Assembly (NCBI GenBank): GCA_945910005.1
Contig: OX246741.1
Coordinates: forward strand, 7,444,611 to 7,508,610
Length of the DNA stretch: 64,000 bases
Source: Isoperla grammatica
Taxonomy: Eukaryota > Arthropoda > Insecta > Plecoptera > Perlodidae
Reading direction: 5' to 3'
A program made the position numbers and the translations under genes. The notes below the pieces were generated by a model, which was not told the DNA's origin, did no database searches, and worked only from the letters and a program-made list of their open reading frames with translations. Below, in pieces: positions 1 to 17,100 of this stretch (positions are counted from its first letter, which is position 1; every line of letters begins with the position of its first letter).

Positions 1-1498
1 GATATTTCTTTTCAAAAACAATTCGCTAAGTATGACACTATGTGCTGGTACTCGAACTTCAGTAATTACTGTGCTTTAAACATTTGAATAGCATGTGGTT
101 TGCACTTTGCACTGCAAAAGTCCAACAGTTCATGCCAAATGCAGTCTCCTAAACAATATAATGTTCAGTTGTTTTGTGGGTAACTTGATAAGTAATAATC
201 CAGTGGCGTGCCGTGACTTTTCTAATGGGGGAAGCAACTACTTTTTTAAGTAATCCCTTGGCAATGGCACTTGTGAGACCCCCCACCCACCTAATACATG
301 CATGGGGGGTCTGGGGGGAAGGCCCCCCAGTCAATGCGGGTCCGGGGCGCATAGCCCCGGATTTTTTTGGATTATCGTGATTGCCGTACGAGCCTTTTAA
401 CGAGTTTTAGGCAATTTACCATTGGAAATTTACGAACAAAAATCTGATCCATTATAAAATATCAGTGCTAAAATGCCGAGTGCATTTTTTGGTTTTTGAA
501 TTGAGATTTGGCAGAGCTGATGTTGGTCGGCCACTCTCAATAATTGCACATTTTTCTTGAAAAGATCGAGTGCTAAATGGGCGCGCAAATAATTCATCGA
601 TTACATAACATTCAATCATATTCATGGTTATTGAAAGTTGATAGTACAAATTCAGAAAGGAGTGCACATTCGCGCTAGACCTAGATCCTCCACATCCGCG
701 CTAGACCTAGATCCTTGGCCCACAGCAAGCGATCCGATCGAGCCCGCAGACTCGGAAGCAAACCTTCATATTGCTTATTCGCGCGTAGATGAACAACACA
801 CCAAACATTTGTCACACACTACAATTATACTCAAATAATCAACTAATCAATGTAGAATCGCATTCTTTCTCACACTGAATGAATTTAGAAAATAAACGAA
901 ACAGTTTTACGGTTATAAAGAGGTAAAAACACGAACAACTTTCAAACCCACGTGTCTCTCGGAACAGTCTGGCTTATGGGTGCTGGGTGGATGCAATCCG
1001 AGGCATTGCTTCCACTCGGCTTTTCTTCGTCAACCCTCGGCCACCCTCGTCGCTTGGCCCACAGCGAAGGCCTGGCGCTCGAATTCAAACTCGTAGAATA
1101 TGGTACAAGGATTTTTCATTGCGCTGTCAGTTATTTCGCATAATTCGGGTAGTTAAGTTTGGTTCATTAATTCTATTTTAGTGTTACTGGTAAGCGATAT
1201 TGTAAGCCAGCATTGAGGGTATACATAGGTAATTTAGTTAAAAATAAAATGGAAGCAATGCTTCCATTGCTTCCATGGACTTCCACTTGAACTTCCATGG
1301 ACTTCCACTGACTTCCATGACTCCATGACTGGCCACTGTAATAATCTAGCAATTGCATAAAGCATAATACTGAATTCTTCTTGCATTATTTACCATATAG
1401 GGTACCCAAATATTTGACTTTCCTTGACATTGGCAATTACTGCTTCACTGACATACTATGATGCCCACTTCCTTGTCAGTATATTTCTGACTACTTGC
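1..1498 (-). other. DCLK intron (partial)
   Basis: No kinase-like exon was found here. Contents: a CAGTGGCGTGCCGTGA sequence at about 205 that resembles a hAT terminus, followed by GC-rich mirror-like sequence to about 360; a short duplication at about 665-715 (CGCGCTAGACCTAGATCC occurs twice); and a run of repeated CTTCCATGGACTTCCA words at about 1250-1330. Confidence 0.6.
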
Positions 1499-1655
1499 CT
1501 GTTTATACAACGCCTGACAACAGCGAAGTTTCCATCTCCGATGATAGGCCCAATATCGTATGTGATGCTAACTTGCGGTGGAACTGATGCAGTATCCTGA
1601 TTGGCTGGCTGGGTTCCCACAACTTTACCGGGCATACGAGGCATTCCACTGCCAC
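1499..1655 (-). CDS. DCLK: DCLK exon 4 (start of kinase domain, GC donor)
   Basis: A 157-nt exon, phase 1 to phase 2, after acceptor TTTGTTTAG. It encodes a Gly/Pro/Gln linker and then VSITYDIGPIIGDGNFAVV, the first kinase beta strand and the ATP-binding glycine loop (GxGxFxxV). The exon ends AACAG|GCAAGT, a strong GC-AG intron donor; no GT donor is placed to give the family-consistent end. The next exon must lie left of base 1. Confidence 0.85.
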
Positions 1656-3220
1656 CTAAACAAAACATGGTTGATACATTTTCATTTGCTTGGCTGAGCC
1701 CAAAGCTAACATGTATTTTTGTCATTTACAATGGTTCTAAAATAGTTTGGCAGGAGGCGAGATTACAGCCAAGAGAAGAAACAGCTATATACATTAATCA
1801 AGAAGACAATCAAATAGAACAGCAAAATGTTAAAGACTGCACAAGTACAACAAATGTAAAGTTACAGTACATTAACACACAATATGTTTTGTCCTTCTGG
1901 GACAACTCGGGCAGATTCAACAATATTACACAATTTTACAATATTAGGATACTAAATATCAAGCCTACAGCTGAATTTGGTACCTATGAAACATGGTATT
2001 TCTCTAAATTGGTATGACATGAATATGTCAATGTGGCCATAAGAGAAGAAACAAATGACAGTCTCACCATTGTGTTCCTGTGGTGAGCTAAGGCCTTGAG
2101 AGGACCTGGAGCTATGCCAAGGATATCGTCTGAAGCCAGACGGGCCTTTATTTTGAGCTTCAATAGCCTTGCATTCTGGAATAAAACACAAAGAAGTTAT
2201 GTTAACGAAATGTATTTCACATTAGACCTACCAAGTTGCTATTATCGAACTGCAAAGTAGCCCAGGTCAGAAATTTTAGGCTCTGAAAGTCTGTCAACAA
2301 AGTAAACACATCCTACCTTCCACATCCAAGTCAAAATCTTCCTTGTAATATCTTTCCGCTCCATAGGCAAAGAAGATGTGATGAACTCCAAAGAACTCAT
2401 CAAGACGGTTGATCTTCAACAGAAAAGAAAATGTTTAATAAACAATCAATTATCTGCTCTTGTATTCCAGCTCGGGTATCGAGTCCACGTATAAAACTAG
2501 ATTATAACTTTGATTGAATTGCACTGACGGAAAAATGAAACTCACCTGCGTTCCAGACTGATTGAAGACTTTCCTTACAGCTCCAGAGTCGAGTTTCACT
2601 GCTTCCGTGATAGAAGAAAGGGCATGGTCAAATGATGGTGCATTCCTCTTATTGAGCAATAAACGTATTACTTTTCTGGGTCTTGTTCCATTTCTTACAA
2701 TCGTTATCAAACGAGGTCGCACTGAATCTACAAGGCGAAACCGGGACGAAATAGCTCTAGGAGAGACAGGAGACATTGCAGAGACAGACCTACGATGTTT
2801 TAGCTTTACATTTGGTTGATTTGCACCATAGTCTATCCGCTTGAATGATTCCCCCAAACCAGAACAGACATAGCACTTTCCGTCTTCGAGATCTTCTAAA
2901 CAACAAACTTTACGGCCGTCCATTGTAAAGAGAGAACGCACACCACTGGGAAGATTTACATTGTCCACCAAGGCCCGAGTTAATTCGGTTACAAGGCTGT
3001 CAAACGAACGATACCTCTCTTGCGTTACAGCCATCACCACGCCCTTGTAGAAGCGATCCCCATTTCGATAGAAACGAATACGTTTAGCTTTTCGTACTGG
3101 TGACGTTCTACAGTGTTTTGGCAACAGGTCCATCAAGTGCCCATTTAGATGATCTTCAATAGAAAAATTTGATGCTGGAGAAGCACTCCGGCTTCGTTGG
3201 TGATTGACAGCAGCAGACAT
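1499..3220 (-). CDS. DCLK: Doublecortin-like kinase, 5' part (four exons; kinase domain continues off the left edge)
   Basis: Spliced coding sequence on the minus strand: exons 3220-2546, 2413-2317, 2175-2068 and 1655-1499, joined in phases 0, 1 and 1 and ending in phase 2. About 345 residues are visible. The order is a basic/serine-rich N-terminus, doublecortin domain 1 (about residues 44-131, with RFYRNGDRFYKG), a basic linker, doublecortin domain 2 (about 168-258, with ITIVRNGTRPRK and LDEFFG), a Ser/Gln-rich linker, and the start of a Ser/Thr kinase domain with glycine loop IGDGNFAVV. Doublecortin domains bind microtubules; DCLK proteins act in neuronal microtubule organisation. This domain order is specific to the DCLK family, as doublecortin itself has no kinase. 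The catalytic lysine and all later kinase motifs are outside the window. The family assignment is confident; the paralogue is not resolved. Confidence 0.93.
2068..2175 (-). CDS. DCLK: DCLK exon 3 (linker)
   Basis: A 108-nt phase 1-1 exon with acceptor TTTTATTCCAG and donor AATG|GTGAGA. It encodes ECKAIEAQNKG and a Ser/Gln-rich linker. The join to exon 2 rebuilds a DVEEC sequence like the end of DC2 in DCLK proteins. The linker lies between the microtubule-binding and kinase modules. Confidence 0.85.
2317..2413 (-). CDS. DCLK: DCLK exon 2 (end of doublecortin domain 2)
   Basis: A 97-nt exon between acceptor GTTGAAG and donor GAAG|GTAGGA. It begins INRLDEFFGVHHIFFAYGAE and goes on through an acidic segment, the typical C-terminal end of the second doublecortin domain (LDEFFG.....F.A.G.E). 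It enters in phase 0 and leaves in phase 1, matching its neighbours. It is too short to appear as a long ORF. Confidence 0.88.
2546..3220 (-). CDS. DCLK: DCLK exon 1 (coding start, both doublecortin domains)
   Basis: The ATG at 3220 opens 225 codons with no stop before a consensus donor (ACGCAG|GTGAG, phase 0) at 2546/2545. It encodes MSAAVNHQRSRSASPASNFS, the whole of DC1 and most of DC2. An alternative in-frame continuation runs to a stop near 2450, but homology resumes only in the exon at 2413, so the splice is preferred. No upstream in-frame ATG is evident. A 5' UTR or untranslated exons may lie to the right of 3220. Confidence 0.9.
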
Positions 3221-8134
<4,914 letters not shown>

Positions 8135-8191
8135 ATGCAGCCGGCCAAGAGAAAGTCCCCGCGCAAGTTCACCGTCCAAGAGACCATCCAG
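8135..8191 (+). CDS. NAV: NAV alternative first coding exon A
   Basis: The ATG at 8135 gives MQPAKRKSPRKFTVQETIQ, 19 basic residues, then donor ATCCAG|GTGAGT in phase 0. That fits the CH exon at 15245 (Q|VYTDW). An out-of-frame ATG lies 8 nt upstream at 8127. The surroundings are CpG-rich, as for a promoter-proximal exon. Vertebrate NAV2 also has a short basic leader before IYTDWANHYL. Confidence 0.72.
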
Positions 8192-11100
8192 GTGAGTAGT
8201 GTGTACACGATGACGTCACTACCAGGGGGTGGGGGGTGTATAAATAAACACACGTGTTGTTCCGGTGTGGCTATGTTTAGCGGGCGGCGCTTGGCACGCT
8301 GTACACAGGAAGCGCGCCCGAGCGGCGTCGCGACGCTCAACGCACAACACACGACGCGCGCTATCACGCCGGGACGCACGTGCACGCGGAAGTAGAGAGA
8401 GTTATCAACCGTAGCTTGTTATCGACGTAGAAAACCAGTGTGTGTGTGCGCGCTTATACACACAAGTGTACAAACACATTGCGAAAGTTATTTTTCCCGT
8501 ACAGCACGTGATTGTGTTATTATAGAAATTGTCGTGTGATTATGTTTTGTAATTTGATTTAAATTGAGGCCACAGTGCGACGACGATGCATCAATCTTTA
8601 TTGTGTCATGACATATGAAGATGGAGTAGGGGGGTTAATTTATATAGTTTTGTATAATACACGTGATTTTGAGCTGTCAAATGTTCCCCACTGTAAATCA
8701 GTTCTTGTAACCGAGTGCGTATAGACTACAATTACAAATGTATTTAAAAAAATATAACGCTGGACGAAGTTGAATGAAGCCATCAAGAAAGGGGTATAGC
8801 CGCGGTCGATTGTAAACCACAGTGACATACCTTGAGATCGTATCCCGGTAGACTGTCATCGTCTCGATCGACCTCGTGCTGCACGCTGCGTGTATAGTTG
8901 TCATAACAACTTTCATCGCGAGATCATAGACTCGTCTGTGTAGTGTGTGCGAAATCGGTTGGGTCGTATAACCGCGCACGTTAATTGCAACCACGCTAAA
9001 TGGTCCGGCAAATGAGACGGTGCCCTTGTCGTGTAGTAACTATGTCGGCGCGCCAATCAGTACAATATATAAACACACACACCCAAACAATAATTAACAA
9101 TGAAACGCGTTGTGCCGCGACTGCCGTGCCAACGACGACGATTTATAAATAACGCAAACGCACGCACGCACGCACGCTGATAGGACTAAGCTTGTTGTGT
9201 GTTGTGTTTAGCTAGAGTGAGGTGCCGATAAAGGGACCGCGTTTTGTTTGGTATAGTGTTATTGCGTAGTCTCCCGAGGGAACGATTGCAGCCTCGTGTA
9301 CAGCTCTATATGGTTCGTTACCACTGATGGTACCCTAGTGACTGGAGGATATAGTTTCCACATTGTCGTGTTAGGTAGATAAAACAATCCACCCTAGTGG
9401 TAGTTTGTACATAGACTCCTGTCAGATACACGATCTATATATTATGTGGTGAAAGTGACATTGACGAATGTTTTATGAAGAAGAAGAAGGGACTTCTTTA
9501 GATGGGGGTGTAGTAATAAATTGTGCGTGTGTCTGTGATAATTTATATGACATCTAGGACGAATAACGGCGTGTAATCTCTTTGATGGGATGACGGTGGT
9601 GTTACACGAAGAGGTGTATAGTCTAGTGTAGACGACGAGGTGGTAAGAAGCTGCGTGTGCGATGGCGGGGTGCATCAGGGCTCCGCGCTCGGCCCAGGGG
9701 TCTTCCGATGACGTACGTCTGGCACCCTCGACGCTCGCTACGCCCTCGATGCCGCGTCACTACAAGGCCATCGTGCAGGTATACGCCTTGTAGATACATT
9801 CCTATGTAATTAACTACCGGGAAGAAAAAAATCTCTTTTTTGCATTGTTGCATAAAGTAGTTTGGAGGTTATGTGACAGTATGTAAAGTAGTTTCGCGGT
9901 GACGGTTCAAATGTATTTACATTTTTCTTTAGCATTTTTATGACGTACGGAAAATCGTTGGAATGTGAGAGGCAGTGTGGGAAATACCCGTGACGAAACA
10001 TTTGGAAAATGTTTTCTTTTTTGTTGAGACCTTGTATGTAAGTACCGTGTCATTGTACCCAAATGGAAGAGGCGGATTTGTTGGTACATAACGTACCGAG
10101 GTATTAATGATAATAATTCGAGGTTTTAGTGAGATTGATTCCCGCCACTGATACTCCTGACTGAGCCATCGTTTTCCCAAGGTTTCCCTCGGAATGCTGG
10201 GATCAAATCCTTATAACTGTGCACCTGACAATGCAGGTAACCAAATAAGCTATGATACCTATTTTACTTGAGGGGTCTCATGAACAATGGGAATAAATGA
10301 ATATACCCATTGACACCTTGTTAATTAAATTGACATGATATAAATTGTAAGAGATAGTGTCGCCGTTTGGGAGGAGAAGATTTATACGAATTACTTGGAG
10401 TTGGAGATGTGCGAGGATATGATTTCAGCGTCTCTGTTGCTAGAGATACGGTGTAGCCTAAGGCAGGGATGGGCTTGTATAGATATGGCAGAGGATAAAG
10501 AAAGGTTACCTACCGAACCGGCGTAAATTACTTGTTTGGCCATGCAAAGAATTCACCAAATTGCGATTTTCAGTGTTAACTTTAAAATCAGTTAAAACCG
10601 TTTGACAAGGAATGTAATTTATTACCCATGAATTCCGCGTAAGATTTCATCGAAATTCCTCTATAGTCGTTAGAATTGTGTGTATTTTATAGAAACAAAA
10701 TGCACATAAAACAAAAGAGGTGGGGGGGGGGGAATGTCTCGAGAACGAAGACTCGCAAGCCAACACAAGTTATTAATTAATTTCCCCCTTTCAATTTAGT
10801 CCCGCCACCAGTTGCCGAGTAATGTCTGCTGCAAGTTGTGTGAAAAGTTCCGTCTTATGAAGGCTCGCTTCGCTATCTCTGCGCCCAGCCCAGAGTCGTG
10901 CGACATCGTTCAGTCGTCCTCCCTCGCTCGCTTCGCGCGTGACTTTCTATCAACCCCAAGCAGATTCCGCCTCCCCCGGCACGAGGGGTGCCACGGTCTA
11001 AACGAGCACATTGCGAGGTGTGCAAATGGACCGTAGGCGACTACACTGAGTGCGCAATGGCAGGTGCGCCCAGGTGGGTAGGGGTGAGTGAGGGTGGGCT

Positions 11101-14100
11101 GTTAGATAGTCGCAAGACGAATTTTCTCGCACCCTTTTGAATATATATTTTTATTACTACAATCTCACTCCTCCGCACCCCTTGTCCGTCCGTTCTCACT
11201 GCTTTGCCACATCGACGAGCAAGCGGGGCGCGCTCGGATTTCCAAGTTTTCAAGCGGGGTTACGGAATTTTCGAGTCACCTATGATTTGGCTCCCCCCCC
11301 CCCCCCCCCCCCCCCCCGGTGTGAGTTTTTTGTTTTTTTCTTGCTATAGAAACGACGAATATTCAACCGAGGTTATTATGGAGTCGTTGCTTCCGTACAA
11401 CAGGCAGAGCTACACTGAACATCTCCCAAGTTCACTTATCTATCTGTTCTGTTGATCATATATATTACCCTAAAGCTATAACGTTTATCGACACCGTCAG
11501 TTTCCTTCTCCCATCTTCTTGATTACCTTCATCGCACACTAATCCAATAAGTTCAAGCACCCTAAAACCACTTTCAGATAGGTAACTAGAATCTGAATAA
11601 GTGTGAAACGCCAATTATACCAAATACACCCCCGACTGTGATTTGAAGTTTGGCTTGAACATAAAAATAGACCCTATTAGAAAATCCAACCAGAGATTGT
11701 TTCGCTCAAAAATAATTATTTCTTCAGAATACAATAGTATTCGAGTCCAATCACTGATTCATATGTTTTGTATTTGAAATATCGATCTTTGATAGGTTAT
11801 CGCTCACTCGTCGATCGTGTTCGGAGCCTACACAGGGCTGGTTTAGTGAAACTGAAAACCCACTGAAAATCAATTTCGTTACTGAGTGGGTAGACACTAA
11901 ATGTGAATTTATTTAATTATTTTATCGAGAAGATCCGCCCTTGAGTTGAGGGCCATGACCGCAAGCCACACCGAGCGAGAGCGGGGTTGTCTCTCGCTAG
12001 CTAACGCCGACCCCTTCTCGCTCAACCTCGGAGTAATCCTCGGGGGGTTGTGGGGAGGACGACGTGCTGTGCCTGTGCGGGCGGGTTGCAAGACTCCAGG
12101 CGCAGCCTAAGCGTCGTCCATTACTTGTTCGGTCGCTACATCACATTGTAGGCCGACCGTGGATGCTGCGGTTAGCTGCAGAACACGAGCACAAACCGAA
12201 CAACGCTGATTGGGTTCGACTCTTACCTAACAATGTACTTCGGTGGTATAACGAGTCTTGTGGCACGGTCGCTTTTTAGATGGGATATATTATACATCTA
12301 TATTTTAGAAATCGGTTACTTTACAAGACACAATTAAAATAGTGAGTTATTGGAATTGGAAAATAGTTTTGAACGACTTTACAATTGTTCAATTCTACTA
12401 CAACCGCCAATGTTAAAACCGCGTGAAATTATACCCTTCTTTAATCGTCTATCAATTATGCTAGAAGTAACACGTTGAAAAAGTGAAAACCGGGCTCAAC
12501 TATAATTTGTGAAAAATATTTGCAATATTGTAATTATGTCATGGTTGGTATATTTCACATTTATTTTGTAATTGATTTTCAATGTAGTGTAGCATTATTG
12601 AGGTGTGATTAAAGACCAGTTATTTCCCTCGCCGGCTTTTATACTGGAGGTCGTCTTTCATATCTACAAGATGCGAGAATAACATTCCATCACCACTGGA
12701 GCCATGTTTCCCTCCGAAATATATATTTCATTAATTTATTTTCTAAGCCGAGTAATTATAGCTGATTCTTCGAAATGGTACACACACCATTAGTATTATA
12801 CCAATACTATGTATTCAAAAGATTGGCCTCATTCCATTTATCCTACAAGCAAACTCCCATCCAATCATCGTTTCGAGTTCACGGGTCCACACACTCGATA
12901 GCAGAGCTTCGATCTTCGATATTCGCCAAATTACAGACCATGTGGGTACCTTGGTCACGTGTTTAACGTCACGTACTTGGCCCTGTTCGTACACCAATCT
13001 AAACAGTGCTCAATAATCAAAGCCAAAGGCTTCGAAAACCACTAAAGAAGTCAGCTGGTTGGTGTTGAGCGCATAGTTCTCATATAAGTTGAAAACACTT
13101 TTAATTGGTCTATTATCGTAATCATTTGTATTGGTTTGTTGGAATTGGGATAGCTAAAGGCTAAAGTTCTCGTTAAAAAGCTGCTATTGTGAAACCATGT
13201 GTGTAAATTGAGTCAAATAATGAGAGGCTTTGACCGCTATGATATAATTATTGAGGTTTCCGTCAGTTTTGCTTGCTTACGAGTATATTGAAGTATACGA
13301 GCAAAAAGCTCTGCTATAGACGTCTAAATTTAAAGGGTTGACGTGAATAGGAAGTGGATGTTAACTAATAAATGAAACTAATCTAATTACATATTTTAAG
13401 AAGCAAAGTGAATTTATAACTTGTTTATCATTTCCTCGTGGAATGTATTTTGACAGGACTTGATTAACGGTTCCCATACTTAAAATATCGTGATATTATA
13501 TGAATTTACTGTATACTTTATAGTAGGTCCATTCTTTCGGCTCAATTACTTCGACCTCCGGGCAGAGGCGGACTGGCAGGTACGGAACTACGGAAACCCG
13601 TACGGGGCCCCCCCGGGTGGGGGCCCCCTTGAGAGCCACCACCCAACCCCTGAAAATATCTTACGCTATATAGATTATGAAACAATAGTAATACGAGCAG
13701 AATGTGTTTCTTGTGTCAGTGAAAAGAGATATTAACCATGTGTAGAAGTGCTACAAAGATGTCCGCTTTCCTCTTTAGAGCTTACTTTTTTATAGTTTAG
13801 TTTGAAATATAAAACATGCCAGTGCTGAAAATTTCTTTAGTTTCATTTTTGAAGTGGTGTTCACAGTTCAACATGTTGTTCCACATGCTTATCGTCGTTT
13901 ATCGATTTTAAACGTGTTTAAATGCGTTTTAAACAAATTATAGGAAACATAATAGTTTGAAATATCCAACTGTCAGTGTTGGGAAAGTTCTTTCCTTAAT
14001 TTAGTTTTAACAGCGGTGTTCACAGTTCAATATGTTGTTCGACACACCTATCATAATTTATTGATTTTTACACGTGTTTATATGCGTTCTAAACAAATGA

Positions 14101-17100
14101 ATAGGAAACGAGAACCCTCAAGATTTCTGCTCGCTAGCTCGCTACTTTAAAGTGACTTATGTTAGTTTGCGTGTAAACTTTGTTATATCTGAAAGTACCA
14201 TTTTGCCCATTTATAATAGCTATAGGCTCAGTAAAAATGAAATAGTTTTCAAGTCGTATGTCATTACAAAACCACCATCCATAAAATAGCTGACTGACAA
14301 ATCGGGCTGATCGCGTGTCTATAACCGCTCAAAATTTAAAAAGGCGAACTTTGTGGCAAAAATATATCTATCAGCGCATACTGAAATCCGATCCAGCGCA
14401 GCACTGAGCTATAAGATTACTTCTCAAATGACGGGATCGAACTCCTATCCTAGACCCATGATGTAAGGGATTATCAATGCAATATTGACTTTAGTTTCAT
14501 TGTTTTTCATGATAGGATTTCGCCTCAAAACGCGTTTTAGACCACTAAGCATCATGCAGGGCCGAAAATTGTTTCGCCTTCGGCGACATTGCCTCCGGCG
14601 GCAGGGGCTTTGCCCCGGACCCCAGCTACATCCCGCTCCTTCGTTGCGAGTACAAATTACACGATGCGAGTGGACAACTATAGTAGTCGATATATTTTGT
14701 AGAAGGTTGGGAAACAATATATTTTGAAATATACAACTGCCAGTGTTGGGAGAGTTTCTTCTTCAATTTCGTTTTTTAAAGTGGTGTTCACAGGTCAACA
14801 CGTTGTTCCAAATAACTATCATCATTTATCGATTTTTTAACGTGTTTATATGCGTTCCAAACAAAATAATAGGGTGAAAAATTTTCGCCTCCGGCGGCTG
14901 GGGCTTCGCCCCAGACCCCTTAAAGCTTCGCCAAGTCCCGGGGCCCCTAAGATCCTTTTCCGTACGGGGCCCTTACCCCCCCAGTCCGCCTCTGCCTCCG
15001 GCTATAGCCAAGATTTTTGCCCGTACTTTACATGGCCCGGCGCCCAGCCAGACGGTCAGTCAGTCAGTCAGGTGATAAGAACTAACCAAGTTGCAGCGAG
15101 TGGTTTTCGCTCGAGATAATACGTTATCAGTCAGCCTGCGAGGTCAGGTCACTCATCTAGGAGTGTTGGCCCGACCGCGCGGGCTGAGAAGTTAATTTCC
15201 CCTGGGGCCATCAACAAGATAATGATATGTTTCCCTCCCCGCAGGTTTATACGGACTGGGCCAATCATTACCTGGAGAAGGGCGCATCCAAGCGGCGCAT
15301 CCAGGACCTACAGCGTGACGTCACCGACGGTGTCCTATTGGCCGACGTCATAGAGGCGGCCAGTGAGTATTCAGTTGTCATCCTCTAATCACGTCAAGCC
15401 GAGTTTACTTTCTTTTTTAAACAAATAACTTGAACAAGGTGACAGTGTAAGGTATATTGTTCATATTTTTTAAATAACGACCAAAATCAAAATTTGTAAT
15501 GATGCGGAGCTATAGATATTATCAAGATCTGGTGGTATTCTAAAAAAATGTGCAAAATTTAGTGTGTTGGGATAAAATCAGACAATTTCAATAATGTAAT
15601 CCTTTATTTGAGATGCCTTGCATCATGCCAGAATTTTGATATAGAATCTAGTTTTAAAGATTTGAATCTAATTTGTCTTGAACACTCTGAAAGACCGATT
15701 CTTAGCATGATCCATATCCCAAGGGGGATACAGCTGTTGGTGTGGGCTCTCCCTACTCGTAGATTACAAGAAATTCTATCATTTCAACATGTAAACTATC
15801 ACTTCACTTTGTAAACTCTCTTCTATTGGCTGACATTTATGGTAAAGCATCTGAAAGGTCTTTCCCCTTTACACATTTTCTGGGCTAGACGAGTTTACCT
15901 CAAATCATAAACCTTAGAAAGCTGTGAACGTTTGAATGCCTTGATGTGTGTGACTTTACGAGTCGCGACCGGTGCCAAAAGCAATTGTCTTCCTCTAGCT
16001 TTAGAACAAGACATTTCACGCCGTTGTTGTGTCTCGTCCCGTGAAATTGGCCACGGCATCTTTTGGCCATCCGGATGAAACCTAAGTATCCGAAATTAAA
16101 TGCTAAATATTAAATAACTTATTACCGGTGGGATCGTATCGTCAACGCCCAACTAACCAGCGCCGACGATGTGTTCGGCTTTCATCGGGATGGTTGGCCA
16201 TGCACCTTTGTAAGATATAGATGCATGATTCCTCCCCACACACCGATACCCGTCAGCATCTTCCTGCTGTAGTGGTCGTGGTTGATTTAAAAGTACCACA
16301 CTTCATGCGTTCCAGATTCGAGTCGCGGTATGTGCATGCTTGCCTTGTAGTTCTATTTGATCTTCAAATATGTATATTACTCTAGGTAATTACTCATACT
16401 TGTATGTACTTTCCATGTGCGAATTTCTTCCATCCTACGAAAGACTATTTTTTTGCGATTGCTGTGGATTCACCTCTATGACATCCCCCCCCCCCCCTCC
16501 CTCATTTTTTATCTTCTTATATTAGTTTATTAGGCCTACTATGGCATCCATTAGATTTAGAACGTACCCTCCCTAAAATTGTTATCCAGGACTCATACAT
16601 ACCCCCTTCGCCTAAGAATTGCTAACTCAACAATTCAGTAAGAGTCTATGGGTGGTGTTGCAAAAATTAGCACTTTCGCAAACGCGAAGAGTCAGTAGAC
16701 GATTGAGACAACCATGTAACGTGTAGAACCCACGTCCTTCGGCTGTGACCCAACAATTATATACGAACCAACGCGGACGACTATCATTAACTGTATATGG
16801 TTTACGAGCCCTGGTATTATCACAATAATATTATGATCTACGAGAAGTTGGATGCGAACCTTGAAGTTGAACAAAAGAATAAATCAGATAAATAATAACT
16901 CGGTGAATGAATGAAGTCGAATATATGTATAAACTGACGCGCGAAACCACCAAAGTGCATACAACGAAACGACAATGACACTTTTATGGGTTCCTTCCAG
17001 TCGAACCGAACCGGACGGAACGCCTTCTTGCAGTTTAGTTTAGTTTAGTTTAGATGGTCGTCAAAGACCTTGGATGCCGGACGTCGTGCTTGCGAGGCAC

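Larger units (their letters stand above)
8192..15244 (+). other. NAV intron 1 (contains alternative first exon B)
   Basis: Contains exon B, a SINE-like fragment at about 10130-10260, a poly(C) run at about 11287-11318, a dispersed repeat at about 11750-11915 that recurs inverted at about 50395-50560, and a 1.4-kb hAT element at 13563-14994. No other coding exon could be supported. The branch/acceptor region before 15245 ends CCCTCCCCGCAG. Confidence 0.6.
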
